A stretch of DNA of 64,000 nt from Nageia nagi (taxonomy: Eukaryota; Pinophyta): assembly GCA_050084985.1 (NCBI GenBank), contig JBITNC010000002.1, positions 1,798,001 through 1,862,000 on the forward strand, in the 5' to 3' direction. The first letter of the stretch is position 1. Every line of letters begins with the position of its first letter. The notes beneath the pieces were generated by a model. The model was not told where the DNA came from and ran no database searches. It saw nothing but the letters and a program-made list of their open reading frames with translations. Positions 51,835 through 63,445 of this stretch are shown piece by piece. The translations under genes were made by a program, and so were the position numbers.

Positions 51835-52445
51835 TTGTTAGTAGGATTCAAACCTTTAAATAAACTATGTTTTGTTTCAAGTTTCCCTAGTATAGAAAAT
51901 CTTTATTTCTTATTTTTTTCAACCTTTTATGCATGTTCCCTTCTCATGGTAGCAAGCTTTATTAGGGGATATGTTTACTTTTTATCTCCCGCTACACAAA
52001 GTATGGAATATCTTTAGAATTAACATTTTGTTTCATATTTGGAAAGCTCAAAACAGTGTAATTTTTGCACATCAAACATCTACTTCCTTTTTTTCTCACG
52101 ATGACAAATTATCAATGTTTCATGATGCTTGGTTACAAATATGTGTTTAGGCTAATAAAGTGGTTGCGGAGTTAGATCACCTCAAAACCCTTTTGGATTA
52201 TCTAGGAAATGTCTCTTATGGTTTAGGTCGTATTCCTCTTGAACACTCATTGAGGGAACCTTCTAGATCTTGGTTATGTTGGAGGCTATTATCGCATGTT
52301 AGGGTGTAATCGTCCAAGTGATATTGGACTCAACCACCCACTTGTAGCCAAGCATTGAAATACTACAAGTACCAACTCATCTCATCATATTAGGGGTTGG
52401 AACATATGTCCACCATCTCTAGAACCAACTATTGAATGAAACGAT
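51835..52445 (+). mobile_element. LINE 3' fragment, copy 3
   Basis: It reads FFSTFYACSLLMVASFIRGYV in one frame and VWNIFRINILFHIWKAQNSV, HQTSTSFFSHDDKLSMFHDAW in the next, the family of copies 1 and 2. The two copies at 51-52 kb stand in tandem about 760 bases apart, so they may be a local duplication and not independent insertions. Confidence 0.6.
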
Positions 52446-52812
52446 AATAACAACAATAATAAAACTTAAAACATTGATGACAAGCATGATGAGACAAAAT
52501 GATTTTCCTAACCCTTTGAAGTTTATACAATCTATTAAAATGGGTTAAACCACCAACATTTTTTTTTTTTTTAAATTTTGTAAAACTATTTATATTTTAT
52601 TAATATAATAACTTTTTCTCAAAAAAAAAAATTCTTGGAAGTCACTCATTTAATTTCTTTTAATAAAGTAATTTTTTACATAATATAGAGGATCCAGATC
52701 AAACAAGCTTCCGTTATCTTCATATAGTTAGGACCCCAACCTATTTTGGATCGACATCCTCAGGTAATTAGAGAGAGAATTATTGCGGAGCATCTCAACC
52801 CTTCTCACAGGC
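52446..52812. promoter_or_regulatory. Putative promoter region of the J-protein gene
   Basis: It contains a T-homopolymer (52,560-52,573), AT-rich TATTTATATTTTATTAATAT at about 52,590-52,610 and an A run at 52,621. The transcription start is not identifiable. This is a positional inference. Confidence 0.3.
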
Positions 52813-52836
52813 ATGGCCTTCAAAACTTGTGTGTGA
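52813..52836 (+). promoter_or_regulatory. Short upstream ORF before the J-protein ATG
   Basis: ATGGCC followed by five codons and TGA (M-A-F-K-T-C-V) lies 21 bases before the main ATG, provided transcription starts upstream of 52813. A purine at -3 is absent but G at +4 is present (GCATGG). Such uORFs can lower translation of the main ORF. Confidence 0.4.
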
Positions 52837-52857
52837 GCACCTTGTGGGCTTGTAACA

Positions 52858-53289
52858 ATGGCAAGGGAGAGCGAGAAAAGTAGGAAGAAAAATTCGAGAC
52901 GAAGAAGTAAATATGACTCGTCTGATTATTCAAGTCTTGATTCGGGAGAGGAACGGAGGACTCGCAGGAAGAAGCGCAGCCACAGAGAAAAGAAATCCCA
53001 CAAGTCAAGAAGGGATGTGAGTTCAGACGAGAGTTCGAGCGAGGAGGAGGAGTATTCGAGACGCAGTGAGAGAAAAAGAGGTCCAAAAAGGAAGAGGGAG
53101 CGTGAAAGAAGAGGGAATAAGAATGATAAGAAGAGAAGACATGTGGAATCCGACACGGATGAAGAGTCCGAGTCGGGAATGTCCTCTTCTGCTGAGGTGG
53201 GTGGAGGAAATCGGAATGATAATGCTCCACAGAAGGAAGTTCAGCTCATTCTGAAGAAATTTCCCTCCGTGAAGCCAGAATTGAGACAG
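52858..53289 (+). CDS. J-protein exon 1 (basic/acidic disordered N-terminus)
   Basis: It encodes 144 residues dominated by Arg, Lys, Ser and Glu (RRTRRKKRSHREKKSHKSRR, SSDESSSEEEE), an RS-like, nuclear-protein composition with several potential nuclear localisation signals. It ends KPELRQ at donor CAG/GTAGTT. The ATG at 52858 is preceded by a 7-codon upstream ORF. Confidence 0.88.
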
Positions 53290-56200
53290 GTAGTTTTTTT
53301 TTAGAAATTGTTTTCCCCCATTTTGTTTTTTTTAAATGGGACAGTACAGATCTTCAAGTTCTGCTTTTCTTAACTTTGTGTTTACAAAGTTTTGAGATGT
53401 CATAAACGTAAGGCTTGGGAAGCTATTTAAACTACTCAAAACATCTTGAAATTATGCATATTACTGCTTATTACCTGCCAGACCTCTTGTTCCATTTTTT
53501 TTGTGGGTTTGAGAAGATGCCTAACCTGTTTCTCATAGCAACCAAAACCTGATCACAAAGATAAGTTGGTTTATTAAATAACTTAAATGCTAAGTTTTAC
53601 AAAGAGTTAACTTACAATTATTCGCATGCTGAAACCGTAATTCTTTAATCTTAGAAAACGAACCCAAATAAGGTAATGACTGAAACAGCACACAACATGT
53701 GATCTGACCATATTGTAAAACTTAAGTTTTTAATGGAAAATGACAAGAATTAAAGTAGAATTGCAAGCACAAAGCAGTATGAATTAGCAATGCGATCACC
53801 TCTTGTTAGGAGAGCTGGGAGAAGTGAGGTGTACGAAGGAAACCTTCTAATGAGATTTTGCCTAGAGCTAGCAAATGAACTGTAATATATCAGTTGACCC
53901 CATATAACATGCCTTTCGAGGGATTTTTGCGATTCAGATACCGACAGTCCACTCATATGAGAGTTTCCTAGGCAAGGTCAGTTTGAAGACTACCAAAATC
54001 AAGATCAGAGGTAAACGGGTTGTTTAATTATTCACTATGCAGTTGGTGTTTTCTAGCAACTTTATCAATTAAGTATACCTTTGCTTTAGTTGAATTGTGT
54101 CCAATTGAAATTGATACATAGCATTGAAGAATCAACCATCGTGAAGATCAATTTTATATTGCATATTGTGCTTCTAAACTGTTAGGGAACTGATTTTAAA
54201 TTATCATGTTGTTGTCAACCAAGAAACAAGGAATATATTAAGTTATTAACTATAAAATTGTAACTTGGGCTTGAATGGGTACAGCCTAGATTCACAATCC
54301 TGGTCAAAGGGTAAACCCATATAGGTACAAATTCAAACTTATAATTATTAGGTAACTTAACAAACACCCTTATTTTGCAAGTAGGTCTCATATACCAATT
54401 AGTTATCCTCGGTAGTATGTGACAAAAAAAATGATACTTGCCCTTATGCATAAGCAAAATTTTGATCTTACATTTTTAGTATATAATATAAAAGTTGGCT
54501 AGACTTATAAAAAAATTAGGATCATTCCAAATGCATGATATTTCATGTCTTATAATTATGAAGTCACGTCAAGGGACTATATGAATCTTGAATTGATGTT
54601 TTTCAGTCAACTTTGAAGGTTTAACTTTAATTTATTAAGAGGGGTTGATTGTTTATATAGAAGAAGGTAGACTAAAATAATGTATAGCATGTTACAACGA
54701 ACAATTAATAAAGAGTTAATAAGGGATTTATAAGGCATTTAGAAGACTGAAAAGAAAAAGTGGTTTGTTTTCTAAAATTGAAGTATTTTTCAAGGCATAC
54801 ATTTGCTATGTAAAATTTTCTATGAACTAAACTTTGTTTTTCATGTCCATGAGTGGAAGTAACAGATAAATAAATATGTTTGGCATGTTGCAGTAGGTGT
54901 TTTATGGTTGATGTGTTCATTTTAGCAATTCTTTGTCTTCACAATATAGATCAATAAAACTATTACAACTTCTTCCTTCATCTTCGTTTTTATTTAATTG
55001 GCTATTTTCTTCATGATGGACCTTATGTTGGAAAATTGGACGATCTTTCTAGGACATTGTGCTTTCAATGGTGGTCAATCTCTTCCTTTTCCACTTAAGT
55101 TGGTTTCGGATACTTGAAAATTAATGTTTGCTGATTCTAAAAGTTACTATTGAATAGAAGTGCGAGAAATGTTTGTTTGTTTCTTTAGTATTATTATGAA
55201 AGAGAATAACGCAATGGCTCTTTGCCTGTGTAACTTTGGTTAAGAACATGTACGGTTTCTTGTAATATTTTACTATCTCCAATTCCTACCGCCAGCAAGA
55301 ATAATCATGTAAAAAAGATGTTGGGTTTGTACTACCTTTTTTGGTCAGTTGAAAAGCTGAATGTTTGCAGCTGCTGCAAATGTTGGACAATGGACAAGCA
55401 GTAGACATCAAAGGAATTTCTAGCAAATCATTTTTGAAGCTTCTGAAGAAGTTTTTTCAAGCATTGAATCTTAAAAAAACTGGAAAGGGACTTTATCTAT
55501 TGCCTAAAGGGGCTTCCCCCTGTTTGGAAGCTGTGGGTTCCATCATTGAGTGTGATTCTAGTGTTGCAGCTGAAAATCACTGTATTTCTCAACAAGAGTG
55601 TCTTCGGAATGAGCCATCTGACCCTCAAGAAGGTGAAAGCAAAGATAATCAAGGAGAATCATCCAATGCTGATAATGTTCAAGCACCTGAGCTGAAATCA
55701 GATTGCCCTTTTTCTACCAAACGCAGGTGCAATTTCCAGTTTCTAGTGTTACTTTATCATTACGTTTCTTGTTGCCTTATTTTTGCTTGTATCAGTTATC
55801 TTCTTGTTTTTTTTTAATGTGCAAAAGTCGGTATTGCCTATCGTAGTAAGAGTATAGCTAGATCTGTTTATTTTTGTGTTGCCTGTATTACTGATGGTTG
55901 CTGTAAAAACAAAATAATGTATTAAATTTGTCAATGTTAGGTGTCTGATATGTATATATGCATAAAAGCCACACTCAAGCAAAATTATATAGAAAATCAA
56001 TGCCTACCTAATCATTAATTAAAATTCAACCACAAAATGAAGCAGCAACACTAGTTTTGTCTTATTTATTTGTATGTAAGTAATATGTTTTATGGAAAAA
56101 TACAGTGGTCCTTGACAATAAAATTGATCATTTATTCCACTCGCATGAATTTGCATGTTTCTAGTCGTATGTTCCATATCTACAGAGTTAGTTCTATTTT

Positions 56201-59200
56201 CACATGCCAACTTCTTTCTCTTTTTGGTTTCTGTAGAGTTGGGTTTGGAAATTATACCCATATATATTGTTGTATTCTTGTACGCTTAGTATTGCTGCAT
56301 GCTACATTTTCTGATGTTTTTGACAATTATGTTAAAAAACATCTTCCTTTTATTTCTATTGTTGCACTTTGTTTTCAAATGAACTAAAATTGCTAGCTTC
56401 AAACTACTACCTAGCAACCTCTTGGTGATATCTGTGTTGGGCATAATGCCACTCTTGAAGAAGTGGTTATGACATACTAATTTAAAACTATTATTTTCCT
56501 TGCATCTATTATTCATACTTGAAAACTTTTTTTGTGTTTTCTTTCTTACAGGCATCTTGATTTTATGCATTGAATTGGTTCATATATTTGGTTTCTGTGC
56601 ACAAACAAAATACTGCGATAGTAGTGGTCTAGTGATGGTTCTTCACTTTTGGAGAGGATTGATTGACAAGCAAAGGGTGTTTAGACAAACTGCCTTTTAT
56701 ATTTAGGATAATGTTTTTAGATTCTTAAATTAGACAAGGGATGTTCCCATACCAAAATAGATACATCTGTGCAATGTGCTTGTCTTTTTTTTTTTTTTTC
56801 TATTATTTGGTGTTTATGCATTCTGAAATTTCTTGCAGGGTGATAGGTCCGGCCATGCCATCAGCAGAAATGTTGGCAGCAGCTGCAAAACTGACCGAGG
56901 CAGAAGCAGCTTTGAGGTTTGTGTCTCACAAAGTTTTAATTTAGTTTCTTTTGTCCGATTACTCATTTTTATCTTATGATTCTTCAATTCTGATGTAATT
57001 GAGGGTACTGAGTTGTCATAGTTATTCCATTACTAGAAAGGAAATTTAATTTTTCATTTTATCGAGGAAAGATGACTTAGTCATAACCGTGTAAAACTCA
57101 GGGAAGCTGAGAAGGAGTTGGAGAATGATATCCTGATAGGACCACCTCCACCGGCTGCTGTTGCTGAAGCGGAATCAGCAAATGATGCAGAGCGCTTTGA
57201 AGAGGTAATGTTAGAGTCTCCATCCAGTGTAGCAAGATGATAATGAATACACATAACTTAGTGAATACATTACAAGATTTGCAAATACTTATCTTTTTCT
57301 GGATGCTTTAATTAAGTAGAATTATCTTTTCTACTCTTTCTGATGTGGAAATATTCCAAGAATGTTTGGTAGCCGAGGAACTACTAGATATATAATCCAG
57401 ACAGGGGAAGCAAGTTTTCATTTTACAATTTGGCACAGTTATTGTTTTTGTGTTGTAATATCAATGGAAGTCAATGCCAAGCTTTTGGTACTCAAATGTA
57501 TGCTTTGGTTCAGCCAATAAGAAGGTGAAATACTGATGAACAAAGAATGTAAATGGGGTTAAAATGCATGTGTTTAAAATCCTGTGAAAAATGATAATGG
57601 TAAAATGCTGTGTTACGAATTTTACCCAACATAGGCACACCCATGACTATTCTTGCAACAGGAGAAATTTTATAAAGACAAAAACTTGTTGGATAGTTGT
57701 TTTAGAACACCTCCTCTGTAACCAACTATAACATCATGGCATCAATGCTTTTCATATTCATTTCATTCAGGTAGGCAATCCTCTTGTTTATGTACATTTT
57801 CTGTATTCACCATTCACTTGTTCAGAGGGTTCTTAGGTGATGGTCATTGGAGCATGCATTGTAGGTGGATTATTTTGTTAAGTGGTAACGACATTTTTCT
57901 TTTTGACATACCAGTCTGAAAGGTTATTAACTTATTAGTTTCCTATTACGCAACTAGCCTTCCTTGTGCCTACATTTTTTGTGCATAATAAGCATGGGCT
58001 TACAGGCATGCAATTTTATACTGGCAAGGATGAAATTTGATTCTTTCGTACAATAAGTTTCATTTCTCTGCAAATTAATTTTTTGGAAATTTAATTGTAT
58101 GCTCCTAGTGCTGATCCAAACATATGAGGCTTTTATAAATTTAGGTTGTTATTACCTAATATGAGATCTCTATTTTCATTAATATTATAATTGACTTTGA
58201 ATTAGATGATAAAATGTTTACTGATAAAACTCATTTTTACCAGGTGTCAAGGATCATTGCTTTAGATGCAAGTAATCCGTATGAGGTTTTAGGTTTAAAC
58301 CGACTTGCAGCTGCTGACAGATTCAAGAAAAGGTAACGTGTTTCATTTTTTAAATAGTTTGCATGAGATAAGGAAGGCTCATCTTTAAAATTTGAATGAA
58401 CTTGATAATGAATATTGCCAGTTAAATTGCATATCGTTTTTCACACTCTGATTTGTGTAAGCTAAGGAAACCTTAAAACAGGCATGATCACCAAAGAAGC
58501 CACAAGTGAAATTTGTAAACTTTTTAACATTTACCTAGATGTAAGCAAGTAAATGAGATTTCATATCCAGTTCTAATAAAAAAATAAAATCCGGGGGTCT
58601 GAAAATGTAACTAAGTACAGAAGCAATAAAACAATGTGAGAATTATTAGAACCATATTTTCCAATTGCAAGTTTCTATGTGAAGGTTGACACCTCATGAA
58701 AATGAGTTTATGTAATGTAATATCGTTCTTAGACATCAGAATGAACGCTTGCTAAGAGGAAGAATTGGGAACATCAGCATCCACCACCACATTGTAGCCA
58801 AGTCAATATTTTGCTAATATTCATTCACAATATTAAGGGAAAAGGTTGGCTGGTTGGACAGTCCCAAGGAGGAAAGTACTGCGCCTAAAAGCACTCCTTA
58901 TACCCAAGTTTGATAGACCTCTTGAGATAGAAAGAAAACCAGTTATGTGCGCTTTGATGACACTTGATGTTGAATAAATGTTGACCATCATAATAAGAGG
59001 ATGAGGATTGGGAAGCCCTTGTAGTAGCCCATAGAGATTGAACATTTTATTACATGCCTTTTCCCATTTGTCTTTCGAGTAAACATCTGAAAGATATGCT
59101 TAATGTTCCCAAGCTTTAGTGGTAACCAATTTGGTATGTTAAGGGGTCCCCTGCGAATCCTTATGTAGGATGTCCTTTTAAAGGAAAAACGCTAAGCACC

Positions 59201-62078
59201 TAAGATTAGGTAGTAATAGTATGGATCAGGAATCTCTTGGAGAGAATGGAGATGGCTGATCCTCTTAACTGAAAGGAGTGTGGGGTGCTATCTCTACTTT
59301 TATTGGTGAGATCTAAGTTCTACTCCTTATTTGGCTAAGGGGAATCCTAAAGGCCTAGGCCTTGTTAGCAATGATGCTAAAAATAATATAAGGCCAAATG
59401 ATTGTGCCAATAAAATTCCATAAGAAATGTTTAATCAAAGGCAATCTGGGGGTTAGGAGATTGTAGGAGGGAGGTTCAAGTAGCTTGAACATATTGCCAG
59501 TATATGTCTGTTTTTGGTATCACTTCTGATCGCATTGTTGGAGACAAGGATGGAGGTCTGTCTAAGGAATATTTGAATGGAGGGAGATGATCAATAGCGA
59601 TGAGTCATGACAATGCACCGAAGAAGCGAATTGGGCTTGAAATACTCAATAGCATTGACATCAAGGAGGTAACTCTCTTTGAAAAAAAAAATACTAAATG
59701 TGGGTAGTTCGTTAGACTAAGATCAACAATGAGGGGTCTTTCTTTTTTCCTTTGATTACATGCGCCCACAAGCTATATTGTTCTCTTTTTTTTTTTATGA
59801 TCTCTCAGGATAATATGGTTCTTTCTGAAGGTGTCCATGTTGAAAGAATCCCCACTTGTTCTTAATATTGGACACTACCTCCTGAAGGTACTTAATGTGT
59901 TGAATTCAGCTATGTGGGCTTGGCGTTGCTCTAGTTTAGTTGCAGCTTACCTTCTAACTGACTTTGGTGTTTTAAGGCTGCAATAGTACTGTCTAAAGAA
60001 ATCTAAAAGCAGTTATGTTTGGTGCATTTCAGTTTCATGGGAATCAAAGGGATACTAATTAATGGGGTTAATAGAATTTTGAACAAATTTCAATGATAGA
60101 GAATGTTAAAGTCCACATAGTTTTTCCAGAAAATTATGTCTACCTACTTGGAGATTACAAGAATTAAGGACAAATTCTTAAATAAAAATGAAGTTAGTTG
60201 AAGGGTTAGTAAAACTTAAAAGATCATACATCTCTTAAACGTAAGAGTTACAAATTTGATGTTCACTACTGTTGTTAAATGCTATATCACAGATCATTTT
60301 GAACTGAGCATGGTTGAGAAAACCGTAGGATTTGTGTTCAGCATGGCAAAACATTAAAGGATGCCTATACAAGTTCTTTGTTATCATGAACTCATCATGG
60401 GGAAAAATGACACAGGTTTCCAAGATACATGGGGTTTGGAGATAAAGCAAGTTCACTTTTGTTTTTGTGCTTGGAAGTATTCCTTACATGATTGTCATGA
60501 TGAAGTAGCTACTTATGATTTAAATATCTTCTAGGTATATAAAAGTTTTGTTGGCACTAGTTGCTTTCTTGGAAAAGAGTGTTCATTTGTGTGGAACCAG
60601 CCCTTTATGTAAATGAAAATTACAATGCAGTCTTTTTAAGGGGCTGAGCAATTTCTTGTAACTTGCATATCTTGTGACATGATTTGATCCCATGTATTGA
60701 AGAAGACTGGTCATTTTATGGACTAAAGATTTTTTTTTTCTATAGAGTGAATATCAAATTTAGAAGGAAACAATATAGTGATATTTTTTCTGTTGTGTTA
60801 CATCCAACTGTTTTTTGTTATGATTTGTGAATTGCATTCTGAAGATATTTTGTTCTCGACTGCCAGGTATTGGAAACTGTCTCTTCTGGTACATCCAGAT
60901 AAGTGTTCTCATCCTGAAGCACAGCAAGCTTTCACAATATTGAACCAGTCTTTCAAAGATTTACAAGATCCAACAAAAGTAAGTTTTTCCTTTCCTTTAT
61001 TTCATTAGCAGTTTCCCTCATAAATATCCGAAGATCTACTTAAGACATAACCACATTGAATAAAAGACTATTTTGAAGTTGATCTTTATTTATCACTTGT
61101 TTAAATATGTGTGAAGGCACGCAACTTTACATGACTACTAATCAGATTGCTGCCTTATTGCTGTCCTACATGTTATGGGCCTATGGCTATGTCGTAGTTA
61201 CATTTCTATTATGATCCTTACCATGTCTATGTTGAGTTTGACAGTTCCTCTAACAATTGAAATCTGTTGTCCATGCCTTGTAGCAAGTCACATGGAAAAT
61301 GTGATTTGCTCAAGTGAGAGGTACAAAACCCAGAGTGATTTTCATCTTAGATTTTGACAGGGACATGCATATAATCTTTGGCAATTCTCTTACAACAAGT
61401 TATCTTGGGAGTGGCCTCTCTCTATCTGATCATAATTGCAACACATATCATAGCTTTCTCCTTTTAACTATTGGATGTGAACAACATCATGGTTATGAAC
61501 TGGCTACGTATTTTATTCAGCTGTACATGGCTGACAAATATAGATGTAGATGCTATGCAATAAAATTTGATTGGTCTTTGTATAATTGTGGTGCAGTATC
61601 CTTTGCAAGGCACACAGATACAGTGCATGAAGCTGTTGTCTTCATTTTCTACTTTCATGTAGTGAAGAGGACAAAACTCATATTCTCTTCTATGGCTTTC
61701 GATGTTTCTTGTTTCTTCACATGCATGATATGCTCTTCTAATTTGCTTGGTGTTTTGTTCTTTGCATATATTGAAATGTGTTCTTTTTTCTGCAGCGAGC
61801 TGCAATTGATGATAAAATCATACAGAGAGAAGCGAAGGAAGAATTTGAGGTTTGGTTCCTCTCTAATTAGGTCAATTTGTTTTCCAAATAATACAAAGCT
61901 GTTATAGAAATATCAGAGAAATCCCATTTTGAAGTTGCATAATTTTATCCGACTTCATCGTATTCTTGATATTACCTCTTTGTAATTGATACAGGCTGAC
62001 TTGAAGACACGTTGTGAAGCTGCACAATGGAGACGCTTACGAGGTGAAATTCTTGTGAAAACCTTGGTTGAGAAGTAA
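52858..62078 (+). CDS. J-domain (DnaJ) protein with GPALPP-like motifs, 8 exons
   Basis: A co-chaperone of the Hsp40/J-protein class, predicted nuclear from its basic N-terminus. J-domains stimulate Hsp70 ATPase through their HPD tripeptide. Exons: 52858-53289, 55371-55726, 56839-56916, 57102-57204, 58244-58332, 60867-60978, 61796-61849, 61995-62078, total 1,308 nt, 435 codons plus TAA, all phases matching and all introns GT-AG. Order: Lys/Arg/Ser/Glu-rich region (1-144), conserved plant-specific block (145 to about 205), GPAMP (266-270), GPPPP (302-306), J-domain (about 335-395, HPD at 362-364). From memory, plant relatives (an Arabidopsis DnaJ protein carrying DUF3752) continue well beyond the J-domain; this one stops soon after it. 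The last exon is the uncertain part. Confidence 0.87.
55371..55726 (+). CDS. J-protein exon 2
   Basis: It starts after TTTGCAG and encodes 118 codons plus two bases. The first 60 residues (LLQMLDNGQAVDIKGIS, then a Lys/Leu-rich helix and GLYLLPKG) form a conserved block I recall from plant members of this J-protein family. The rest is hydrophilic and variable. The donor is AG/GTGCAA at 55727. Confidence 0.88.
56839..57204 (+). CDS. J-protein exons 3-4 (GPALPP-like motifs)
   Basis: Exon 3 (56839-56916) encodes VIGPAMPSAEML and an Ala/Glu helix. Exon 4 (57102-57204) continues the helix into LIGPPPPA and AESANDAERFEE. The paired IGPxxP motifs are the signature of GPALPP-motif proteins, and in plants they sit directly before the J-domain, as here. 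The 185-bp intron between them has GT/AG borders. Confidence 0.88.
58244..60978 (+). CDS. J-protein exons 5-6 (J-domain)
   Basis: Exon 5 (58244-58332) encodes helix I with NPYEVLGL. Exon 6 (60867-60978) encodes helix II (YWKLSLLVHPDK) with the catalytic His-Pro-Asp and helix III (AFTILNQSFKDLQDP). All J-domain hallmarks are intact. Intron 5 is 2,534 bp; at 58.7-59.7 kb it holds unclassified sequence that looks like interspersed repeat debris with no convincing ORF. Confidence 0.9.
61796..62078 (+). CDS. J-protein exons 7-8 (C-terminal end of model)
   Basis: Exon 7 (61796-61849) encodes RAAIDDKIIQREAKEEFE and uses the weak donor GTTTGG. Exon 8 (61995-62078) encodes AQWRRLRGEI, recognisable from the family, then LVKTLVEK and TAA. 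KTLVEK resembles a segment recalled much further downstream in relatives, so sequence between may be lost. Alternatively GAGAA/GTAAAT at 62074-62079 could be a donor to an exon beyond what I can recognise. The stop is therefore tentative. Confidence 0.65.
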
Positions 62079-63445
62079 ATAAAAAATACTTTTAAAAATG
62101 TAGACTATATGAATATATTCAATATAATTAAAGGATTTATGATGGTCTACTATTGTAATGTTGTCCTTATGTTTATTTTGGAAAACAAAAATATGACTGA
62201 CGCTGGTTTATAATATAGAACAACCAACTCACTCACAATATATAGTTAAATAACTATGTAAAATATTATAATGTAAGAAAATATTTGTATGTCCTAACTC
62301 ACATTAACCCAAATCACTAGTATATCTCATACAGACACATCATATTAATTTATTCTACAAATATACACATATATTATATTTGTCAACTCCAATGAATGCT
62401 TAGACACCCTACTATCAATCTTTAACACATTGGCTCATGGTTAAACATTCATTTGATTCCAATGCACACTCCTGAAAAAGGGAAATCTGCTTCGTTGTTA
62501 GCCAAAATTTAGTCATCTTTAGCTTCTTCATGGTATCAATCGCCTTCCATTACAATGTAACTAGCCTCTTTGATGTTGACATATCTATCATGAGGTACTT
62601 AAACATAATAAACTGCAAAAATATAGCTCTTTTTGTTTATGCTTGATCAGCTGAGGTGATTCTCAATTTCAATCTCTCCTATGACAGCTGCATGAATTAC
62701 TTATTTCTGCTGCCGTCTCAAGAGCACCCATGGTGTGAATGTCCTATGGCTACTGTAGGTATTCATGGATAATAACTTTATACTGCATGCATATTTCCCT
62801 TTGATCTGAATTATTCTTGAGATCTAATATGTAAAAATTGTTTGAAAATGTACTAATGGGATCTGTGCTAGAGCAACATCTCATAGTTGTATACTAGCTT
62901 TGCAGTTCTGTCATGTTTTTTGCCTTTAATGCTACTAGTGTTTCCTGTTGCCAACAACGATATATTGCCTGGAGATTCCTTAGTCCTTGACATTCTTCAT
63001 TGGGTGTAATTGTTGGGAATCACATTTAATCTTTTGATGCTTTATAAGATCCAAGGGAGTTATCACTTCTTATCAAGAGACTTAGGAGATTTACATTCCT
63101 CCTGTTGTGACAGTGATCAAAGGTCCAAATGTACTATATTAATCAGCTTCTTCCCTCCTATCTCATTCATGGGGGTAAAACATCCTCTAGGATGTACTAC
63201 TAACAAGGCTGCTTGTAATGAAAGATATGTATGACTTTGTCTTCCTTCATGGGTCATTGTTAGGGTATACAGGATTAACAGGACCACTCTGTTTTGCACA
63301 AAAAGGGAGAGACCTTTTAACCGTTGACATCATCAACCATCTTACATATCTCGTTGGTGGGTCAAGAAATCCTGAAAGACATCCATCACCATCTTTGTAT
63401 CTTCTACAGTTTGCCAGTTTTGGATGTTATAGGACTCCCATGAGG
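62079..63445. other. DNA 3' of the J-protein model
   Basis: AT-rich, no recognised continuation of the J-protein family (no WKPWDRE-like exon seen) and no TE domain. Short frames at 63,010-63,454 have no motif. Confidence 0.4.

Noticed and set aside
61314-61907. 197-codon plus-strand ORF between J-protein exons
   Set aside because: It runs through intron 6 and over exon 7 in a different frame; exon 7 in the J-protein frame fits the family.
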